A stretch of 64,000 nt of DNA from an uncultured Clostridia bacterium (GTDB taxonomy: Bacteria > Bacillota > Clostridia > Christensenellales > Borkfalkiaceae), in the NCBI GenBank assembly GCA_944358655.1, contig CALVRO010000006.1, positions 1 to 64,000 on the forward strand. The letters run 5' to 3'. This document shows positions 53,274 through 60,700 of this stretch, piece after piece. Made by a program: the position numbers and the translations under genes. Under the pieces are notes generated by a model. That model ran no database searches. It worked only from the letters and a program-made list of their open reading frames with translations, and was not told the DNA's origin. Within the stretch, counting starts at the first letter, position 1; every line of letters begins with the position of its first letter.

Positions 53274-53390
53274 TCAGGTCGTGGGTATGTTTATGAATAT
53301 AACGGCCACGGCCGCTATAACGAGCGCGAGAAGCTTTATGTCGATATTCTTGGTGAATACGTCCTTTATGAACTTAGAAAACTTTTTCAT
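53274..53390 (-). CDS. 38-aa CdaR-like membrane stub
   Basis: A short gene of 38 codons, MKKFSKFIKDVFTKNIDIKL then LALVIAAVAVIFINIPTT. It has a basic N-terminus and a single membrane span, like the very start of CdaR/YbbR, but all extracytosolic YbbR domains are missing. GGGAGG stands eight bases before the ATG, and the gap to the cdaA stop is 13 bases, so translation looks genuine. In Firmicutes cdaR follows cdaA and regulates it. Confidence 0.65.
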   Translation of the reverse strand: MKKFSKFIKDVFTKNIDIKLLALVIAAVAVIFINIPTT

Positions 53391-53403
53391 CTACAGTCCT
53401 CCC

Positions 53404-54213
53404 TCATTCCTCGGCCGTAAGATCCGACCAGTAGTACTGCGAAAGCGCGTTCTTCAAGTCTATGTCGCCGGCGTAGCGCTTGCGCACTTCGCCGTTTTTG
53501 CAGATGGAGATTATGCCCGTCTCCTCCGAAACGACTATGGCCGTGACCGAGGCCACCGAGGTGACGCCCAGCGCCGCGCGGTGGCGGGAGCCCAGCTCCT
53601 GCGGGAGATTGTCGTTCTGGATGATTGGCAGAAAGCACCCCGCCGCGTGTATCTTGTCGCCCTCTATTATCATGGCGCCGTCGTGCAGGGGGGCCTTGGG
53701 GTAGAACACGGCCTCTATCATGGCGGCCGTTATGTCGGCGTTGACTACGGTGCCGGAGGAGATTATGCCCTCGGGCAGGTTTTCGTTGGAGAGCACTATG
53801 AGGGCGCCCGTGTTGGTCTTGGACATGTCCTGAATGGCGCGTATTATGCTCTGTATTATCTTTTCAATGTGCCCCACTGTCATGTTTGAGCGGGAGACGC
53901 TGCGCCTCGCGCCCGAGTCGAGCATGTCGCGCTTTATTTCGACGTTGAACATGGTTACGACTATCATGGTGAGGATGAAGATGAGGATGAGGAGGGTCTG
54001 CGAGCTGATATTGTCCGAGAAGGAACAGGCGACGCCCAGCACAACCACCGCTCCGCACAGAAGGGCTATGAACTTGCCGCCCTTGTTCTGTTTGAGCACC
54101 TTGAATACCAGATAGAACAGGAGGGCGAACGCTATGAACTGAACGGCGTAAGTCCAGTCCATGCCCTCCCACATTTTTTGCAGTTTGGCGCCTATTGCCT
54201 CCCACGAATTCAT
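53404..54213 (-). CDS. cdaA: Diadenylate cyclase CdaA
   Basis: A 269-aa c-di-AMP synthase with three N-terminal membrane segments and a DAC domain. Catalytic motifs are APLHDGAMII (DGA) and LGSRHRAALG (RHR). It condenses two ATP to c-di-AMP, controlling potassium and osmolyte balance and wall homeostasis. The ATG at 54213 (MNSWEAIG) is chosen over a longer frame. The usual partner cdaR is reduced to a stub downstream, and glmM is not adjacent. Confidence 0.95.
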   Translation of the reverse strand: MNSWEAIGAKLQKMWEGMDWTYAVQFIAFALLFYLVFKVLKQNKGGKFIALLCGAVVVLGVACSFSDNISSQTLLILIFILTMIVVTMFNVEIKRDMLDSGARRSVSRSNMTVGHIEKIIQSIIRAIQDMSKTNTGALIVLSNENLPEGIISSGTVVNADITAAMIEAVFYPKAPLHDGAMIIEGDKIHAAGCFLPIIQNDNLPQELGSRHRAALGVTSVASVTAIVVSEETGIISICKNGEVRKRYAGDIDLKNALSQYYWSDLTAEE

Positions 54214-54262
54214 GCGTGTCTCCCGTAACGTCCTATTTCCCCAGCCGCCCGAAGGTATGAGG

Positions 54263-54294
54263 GCGCGCGGGCGCACGGACGTGCGCCCGCGCGC
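54263..54294. terminator. GC hairpin between holA and cdaA
   Basis: Perfect 14-bp stem GCGCGCGGGCGCAC with a GGAC loop. Confidence 0.65.
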
Positions 54295-54402
54295 TTAAAT
54301 GGGGGGTTCCTTAATAATTATATTATGTTTTGCTCCAAAAATAAAGCGTTTTTTATATATTTGTGCCGCCAAAGGCGAGAATTTTGCAAAAATAAGCGCT
54401 CT

Positions 54403-55374
54403 TCAGCCGAACAGCACGGCCGCAAGCGACGAATAGAAGGCTCCGTCGGCGGTCAGCCTGCCCGAGCGCATGCGCGCCGAAAAGGCGTAAAGGCTGTCCA
54501 CATAGTACTTGAGCCTCTCCCGCCCTATCGCCCGCGCCCTGTCGGCGCTCCTCTTTACGGCGAATTCGGGCATCTTGAGCGCCTCGGCGAGCCGCGCCGT
54601 GCCAACGTCGGAAGTGGAGATGACGAGCAGGTTTTTAAAATATTTGTGCAGGGCCGAAACGACCATATTCCTGTCCGAACTGCGGCGGGTGAGCTCGGCG
54701 CAGATGGAGATAAAGCGCGAGTGGTTGCGCGCGGCTATGGCGTCGGTCATCTCGTACACGCGGTAGTCGGCGTCCTTGTAGACGAGCTCGTCGACGACGG
54801 CGGCCGTGACGGGCGATGCGCCGTACTCTATCAGCTTTTTGGTCTCCCCCTCGACGCGCGACATGTCGCACAGGCAGTATGCCGCCACGTTGCGGCAGGC
54901 CTGCACGTCAGAGGCCACCCCCGCCCTCTTTAAAGTGGCGTACACCCAGCGGGTGACGGTGTCCTCGTCGGCGCGCGAACAGTCGACGTAGGTTATGCAC
55001 TTTTTGCGCTTGAGCGCCGCCCCCTTGCCCGCGCCGCGGTTGACTATCATGAGTATCGTAGTCTCGGGGCAGTTTTCAAAGGCGGGCTTTAAGTATTTAT
55101 CGTATTCGGCGTCGGTGGGATAGAATTCCCCCACCCTTATTATGCGTTTATCGGCCATGAAGGGGCAGACCGACATGGCGGTGACGAGGTCGGCCATGGC
55201 CTTGCCCTTGAGCGACGCGCCGTCGAAAGAGGCGTAGTTGAGCTCGGGCATGGTGAGAAAGGCCGCCTTAACCTGCTCCTCGGCGTGGCCGAGGAAGTAG
55301 GCGTCCTCGCCCTCGAAGAGGTAGACGCGCCTGTCGCCTTGGAATATATCCTTTTTAAGCTCGGTATATTTCAT
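54403..55374 (-). CDS. holA: DNA polymerase III delta subunit
   Basis: A 323-aa clamp-loader delta subunit. It has the typical N-terminus YLFEGEDAYFLGHAEEQVK, the FADKRIIRV-like segment FMADKRIIRVGEFYP, and a helical C-terminal collar domain. It opens the beta sliding clamp. Its ATG overlaps the comEC stop (ATGA), the usual comEC-holA neighbourhood. Confidence 0.92.
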   Translation of the reverse strand: MKYTELKKDIFQGDRRVYLFEGEDAYFLGHAEEQVKAAFLTMPELNYASFDGASLKGKAMADLVTAMSVCPFMADKRIIRVGEFYPTDAEYDKYLKPAFENCPETTILMIVNRGAGKGAALKRKKCITYVDCSRADEDTVTRWVYATLKRAGVASDVQACRNVAAYCLCDMSRVEGETKKLIEYGASPVTAAVVDELVYKDADYRVYEMTDAIAARNHSRFISICAELTRRSSDRNMVVSALHKYFKNLLVISTSDVGTARLAEALKMPEFAVKRSADRARAIGRERLKYYVDSLYAFSARMRSGRLTADGAFYSSLAAVLFG

Positions 55375-57488
55375 GCTGAACGCCCCCGCAGGCGGCAGGT
55401 TGCGGCCGACTGCATACTTATTGTATCATCATTGAGCACAAATTGCAAGCATCCCGAGGAGTACAGGTCGAAATGGCTGTAACTTCCGTTGAAGCACACC
55501 ACCGTGGCGGCGGCCTCCCGCCCGACTTCCCTGAGTGTGAACATAAGGTCGCAGCGGGGAATATTTATGTATTGCCCCGCACATATGGCCATTTCAACGC
55601 CGTTGGAGGTGATGCAGAGCGTGTAGTCGTCGGCAAACCGGAACACACATCCGCCGAGGACGAAGGCACTTTGGTTGTGGACGGCCGTGCCGTCGACGGC
55701 CCCGACGGGCAGCGAGCCTGGAGGCAGCCACACGTCGTCGGCCTCTATCCCGCAGCCATACCAATATTCGGCCGCCTCGTCGCCGCCGACGAGTATGATA
55801 TCGTCGACGCCGCCCGGCGCATATGTGTTGACGAAGGTAGAGAGCCCGCCCTCATAGGTGCCGTCAATGAGCACGAGCGCCGTGCCCGAGCGCGAGCGCA
55901 GCAGCACCATGCCGCCGTCGTAGGCCCCTCCCGCCACCACGCGCGTTTCGCCGCCGAACACCGCTCCTTCCGCCACGAAGAGCATGGCCGTGCACCCCGC
56001 GAGCACTGCGGACGCCGCCGCGCGGAAGGGGCGCGCGAAGTTGAATTTATCCGAAAGGACGGCGACTATGCCAAAGATAAAGAGCGATATCCACCACCCG
56101 CCGAAGCCCGAGAGGAGGCTGTTTTCAAAGCCGCTGCTCACAAAGAAGTTTGTTACGGCCTCGAGGGGCATAGAGGCGGCGGGCAGCACCGCCGGGGCCA
56201 TGGGAGGGATGAGGGCGCACGCCGCGACGCACGCAAACAGCAGGATATACAACGCCGACAGCAGGGGCAGCACGACTATGTTGAGCATGAGCCCCGCGCC
56301 CGAGATATAGCCGAAGGTGGCCAGGAGGGCGGGCAGCGTGGCGACCTGCGAGGCCACGCTGAGCGAAATGTTATTTTTTAGCCACGCGGGCAGCGCGGAC
56401 AGCGCACGCCTCAGCCCGGGCGCAAGGAAGATTATGCCCAGCATGGCCGACACGGACAGCACGAAGCCGACGTCGAAGAGGTTTAAAGGATCGACGAGCA
56501 CTATGATAATGACGGCCAGCGACAGCGAGTTGAGCCCGTCGTACTTGCGGTAGGAGAGCGAGGTGAGCGCCACCACCGCGCACATTATCGCCGCCCTCAC
56601 GGCCGAGAGAGTGAAGCCGCACATGCCCGTGTAGAAGAACACCACCGCAAGGCTGACTGCGGCGGACGCCCACTTGTTGAGCCTGACCGCGCGGAATATC
56701 AGCGAAAGGGCGCCGTATAAGAGCGTTATGTTGAGCCCCGACACGGCGAAGATGTGCGAAACGCCGCCGTAGCGGAAGCTTTCGAGCGTGCGCATGGAGA
56801 TATCCTGCGTGCTGCCCGTTATCATTGCATAGGCGACGGCGGCCGCCTCCTCTTCGAGATTGCCGCAAAGCATGCTATATATGCCCAAACGAACGTAGGA
56901 AAAGAGCGAAAAGCCGTACTCGTACTCTATCGAGCCGTAGCAGTCGGCGAAGTACTTTACCCCGCCTACAGAGCGGTAGTTTATGCCGCCGTAGGAGATG
57001 AGGTCGTAGTGCCCCACATAGCCGAAGGCGCGCACGCGATAGCCCGCCCTGACCGCCCCGCCGGCTTCGTCGCTGAGGTATGCGATGAGCTTGCCGTCGA
57101 GCGCCACTCCGTCGGCCGTCGCCGATGACAAAATCAGATAGGGCCGCCCGGAGGCGGTATAGCGCACCTCCTCCACCACTCCCGTCACCGACGCCACCTC
57201 GCCCGAGAGCACGGGCGGCGACGACCACGAGGCAAACACCGCCGCCCCGTACACGGCGCCCGCGGCGAAGAAGGCGATGACGACGGCGCAGCAGACAATG
57301 TTTTGGGCGCTCCTTGCAAAGAGGTCGACGGCAATAAATACCGCCGCCGCGACGGGCGCGGCGGCGAGCAGCCAGAGATAGTCTACAGAGCAGAGCGCGC
57401 AGACATACGCAAGCGCCACGCCGCCCGAGAGGGCGAGCGCGGCGGCAAAGGGAAGCCTGAAATTGGCCACGCGCCTGACTTTTTTCAT
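55371..57488 (-). CDS. comEC: ComEC/Rec2-family DNA uptake protein with a degenerate C-terminal domain
   Basis: A 705-aa membrane protein: DUF4131 N-terminal region, competence domain (GGVSHIFAVSGLNITLLYGAL, GLNSLSLAVIIIVLVDPLNLF), about ten segments, then a beta-lactamase-like C-terminal domain. Where HxHxDH should follow a TH motif, the sequence reads IILVGGDEAAEYWYG, lacking the zinc-binding histidines. So the nuclease-like domain is probably inactive. ComEC forms the channel for single-stranded DNA. Natural competence cannot be claimed, since no other com genes are in view. Confidence 0.88.
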   Translation of the reverse strand: MKKVRRVANFRLPFAAALALSGGVALAYVCALCSVDYLWLLAAAPVAAAVFIAVDLFARSAQNIVCCAVVIAFFAAGAVYGAAVFASWSSPPVLSGEVASVTGVVEEVRYTASGRPYLILSSATADGVALDGKLIAYLSDEAGGAVRAGYRVRAFGYVGHYDLISYGGINYRSVGGVKYFADCYGSIEYEYGFSLFSYVRLGIYSMLCGNLEEEAAAVAYAMITGSTQDISMRTLESFRYGGVSHIFAVSGLNITLLYGALSLIFRAVRLNKWASAAVSLAVVFFYTGMCGFTLSAVRAAIMCAVVALTSLSYRKYDGLNSLSLAVIIIVLVDPLNLFDVGFVLSVSAMLGIIFLAPGLRRALSALPAWLKNNISLSVASQVATLPALLATFGYISGAGLMLNIVVLPLLSALYILLFACVAACALIPPMAPAVLPAASMPLEAVTNFFVSSGFENSLLSGFGGWWISLFIFGIVAVLSDKFNFARPFRAAASAVLAGCTAMLFVAEGAVFGGETRVVAGGAYDGGMVLLRSRSGTALVLIDGTYEGGLSTFVNTYAPGGVDDIILVGGDEAAEYWYGCGIEADDVWLPPGSLPVGAVDGTAVHNQSAFVLGGCVFRFADDYTLCITSNGVEMAICAGQYINIPRCDLMFTLREVGREAAATVVCFNGSYSHFDLYSSGCLQFVLNDDTISMQSAATCRLRGRSA

Positions 57489-57539
57489 TTTATCGCTCCG
57501 GAAAACGATTTTTTTTCATATGATTGCCCCGACAATATA

Positions 57540-57796
57540 TCGCGCCGAAAGGCATATCGGCATTATGTTCGATATGTCCGCATACGCGGACTCGATATGC
57601 ACCGTCTATAACGGCGCCCGATATTTGCTCGCCTTGCTCGCAATCGATATAAATTGTGCAAGCACAATTTGTTATGGTTATATTATTTTATCCTCAACGC
57701 GCGAAAAACTCTGTTTTTCGCGCATATCGAGGCGGCAATTCCTTGCCGCCATATCGAATTGCTATAAGCAATATATCGAGCCGAAAGGCATATCGA
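57540..57796. repeat. Array of different hairpins separated by ATATCGA/TCGATAT
   Basis: Short palindromes of unrelated sequence alternate with one heptamer or its complement. On the right: GCGCGAAAAA..TTTTTCGCGC (57699-57723), ATATCGA, GGCGGCAA..TTGCCGCC (57731-57750), ATATCGA, ATTGC..GCAAT (57758-57772), ATATCGA, GCCGAAAGGC (57780-57789), ATATCGA (57790-57796). On the left: GCCGAAAGGC (57544-57553), then GTCCGC..GCGGAC (57576-57591) between two TCGATAT, TTGC..GCAA (57625-57643) and TCGATAT, AAATTGTG..CACAATTT (57651-57670). It fills the gap before comEC. Confidence 0.8.
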
Positions 57797-57797
57797 C

Positions 57798-60700
57798 TTA
57801 GCTCAGGGATATCCTGTCGGAGATGGAGCGGATGAACAGTCCCTCGTTGACTCCGCTGTCTATGCAGGCGTTTATGAAGGCCGTCATCTTATCCGACGAG
57901 CGGGGCACGCCGAGATTTTTGACCACGGCCGTGACGAGCTCGTCAGAATACATGCTGACCTTGTCCAAGAGTATGGCCTTGACGAGCGATATGACGTCGA
58001 AGGGCGTGAAGTCGGTGTCCGACGTGCGCACCTGCGTGCCGCTCTCCACGCGGTATCTGTCGTAGGAGACGGCCTTTTCGCTCTTATAGTAGTAGGTGAC
58101 GCCCGCCACCTCGGCCGTCTTGAAGGAGCAGCCCGCGGCGAGGGAGGTTATTTTGTTCTCCAATCTCGTGCCGTACTTGGTTATGCCCAGCAGCGAGAGA
58201 GTGCGCTTGGCGAGGAACTGCGCGGAGATGGGCTCCTCGGCGGCGACTATGGCGCGGATGAGCTTTATTATGTCGCCGTCGGCCTCGCCGCCGAGCACGG
58301 CCGAGGGCTCGAGCTGCCTCTCCTCCGCCTTGACGAAGCGGTAGGGCTTTTTGAAGGTATTGGACGAGGCCTTCTGCGTGGAGGTCAGCTTGTCGAGGTA
58401 CTCCTTGATCTTCTTGATCTCGCGCTTGGGATTGTTGAAGAAGTTGATGGAGTACAGCCTTATAACGTTCCAGTTGTTGCGCTTTAAGGTCTGCACCTGC
58501 ATGACGGAGCGATCCTTGACGGAAAACTCGGTAGTGCCGTCGCAGAGTATGGCGAGGATGAAGTTGTGCTTGTTTTTGGGGTCGACGACGGCGACGTCTA
58601 TCCTGAAGTCGGACACGCCCACGTCGCAGCGGCACTCGTAGCCGTAGGGCGCGAGCTCGGCCGCAACGTACTTGCCTATGCCGCCCCGGTTGACGGCCAG
58701 CCTGTCGGAGGGCTGGGCTATCGTCGTTCTGCCCTTTTCGGCGAATTCGAGGAAGGCCTTGAGGCCCGCCACCCCGCGCGAGGTGGTGCGCGAGAGGTCT
58801 ATCATAGAATAGCGCATGGAGGAGAAAATTATCATCTCCTCCCTCGCCCTCGACACGGCTACGTTGAGCCTGCGCCAGCCGCCGAGCTGGTTGAGGGGGC
58901 CGAAGTTCAAAGATATCCTGCCCGCCGAATCGGGGCCGTAGCACACCGAGAAGAGTATTACGTCCCTCTCGTCGCCCTGAACGTTTTCGAGATTTTTAAC
59001 AAAGAGAGGCTCCTCGCGCTCGTAGGCCACTTCCTCCAGCCCCATGGCCGCAATTCGCTTGGTGAGCAGCCTTTCGATATACTCCTGCTGGGGCGTGGAG
59101 AAGGTGACGACGCCTATGCTCGAGCGGCGCAGCACGGGGTCTTTGAGCCGCGCGACGACGGCCTCGATGAGGGCGTCCGCCTCCTGCCTGTTGAGCTTGG
59201 AGCCGCCGCGCTCGTACACACCGTTGGGGACGAAGTGCAGCTTTACGCGGCTGTCCATGGCGTCGGGCGAGGGGAAAGTGCACAGCCGCGACGAATAGTA
59301 CATTACGTTGGAGAAGGCGATAAGACTTTCGTGCTTGGAGCGGTAGTGCCAGTTGAGGTGCTTTTCGGGTATGCCGAGGGCGAGGCAGTCGTCGAGCACC
59401 GACTCGAGATCCTCGGCCTCGAGATTTTCGTCGTCCGTCTCCATATTGACGAAGAAGGACGTGGGCGGCATCTGCTTGGGGTCGCCGACTATTACGGCGC
59501 TCTTGGCCCTTGCCAGCGAGGGCACCGCCTCGCAGGTGGGCATCTGGGAGGCCTCGTCGAAGATGACGATATCGAACAGCCCGGGGTCGGGCGGCAGGAA
59601 CTGCGAAACGGTTGAAGGGCTCATTAAAAGGCAGGGCGCGACCGTCTTTAACAGCTCGGGGAAGTCGGTGAACAGCCCGCGCAGGTTGAAGCCGCGCATG
59701 TTGCCCTTGACCTGACGGTTGAAGGCCATCAACTCGAGCGCGAGCGGCCCCTCGGTCTGCGAGGAGGGCAGGCGGGAGACGAGGTCGTGCCTTATCCTGT
59801 GGCGGGTGAGGCGGGAGAACTCGTCGAGCACGAGCGAGAAGTCGCGCGCGGTCTCGTCGAGCAGCGCCGCCGAGAAGGCCGAAAGGTTTTCGTCGGCGGG
59901 GATATTGGTCTGAATGAAGTTGCGGTAGACATTCTTGCGGAAGGCCGAAAGTATCCTTTCGCCGCTTATCTGGCCCGACTCCATTGCGTCGGTTATGAAG
60001 GTCAGGCCGCTGTCGTTGAGCTTTTTGGCCGTGGCCTTGTACATGCACCACGCGGGGAGCATGTCGATATTGTCGATGAGCGCCGTGCACTTGGCGTTGT
60101 AGTAGTCGAATATATCCTCGTCGCCTATGGCGTTCCTGGGGCAGTTGATGACGGCGTTGAAGTGGTCGCACGCCTTTACGAAGGAGACGGCGGCGGTGAT
60201 GAAGCCCGTCAGCAGCGGCTTTAAATAGCCGTCGGCGGCGCGTGCGCACACGCTGTTGAAGGCGTCGCCGTTATAGTCCATGAACACACCCGCGCAGCAC
60301 TTGTGCAGATCGTATATGGGCTGCATGTACTCGGCGCGCTTTTTGTCGTTTATGGTGTTGCCGAAGCCGACGAAGTACTGCGAGAGATCTGTGAAGTCCA
60401 GGATCTTGCGGCGGGCCTGCTCTATCTCGTAGGCGCGCTTTATCCACTCCAGCTCCTCGCTCTCGGGCACGGGCATGCGGGCGCAACGGTTTATGCGCCT
60501 GATGACGGCCAGAAGGGTGCGCGACGAGCGGTAGTTTTCGCCCCAGTTGTCTATTTCGCTCTCTATGTCGTCGGCCAGCCTGCCGAGGTCGGGCAGCGTT
60601 TTAAAGCGCTTCATCCAGTTGCGCACTTCGGCGTCGTAGCGCAGGTTGGCGTTGTAGAACACATAGAACTCGCTCTCGTTGCAGCTGAAGAAGTTTTTGA

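Noticed and set aside
57540..57796. Possible CRISPR array
   Set aside because: The constant element is only seven bases and the intervening units are themselves palindromes of differing length; no cas genes are in the window.
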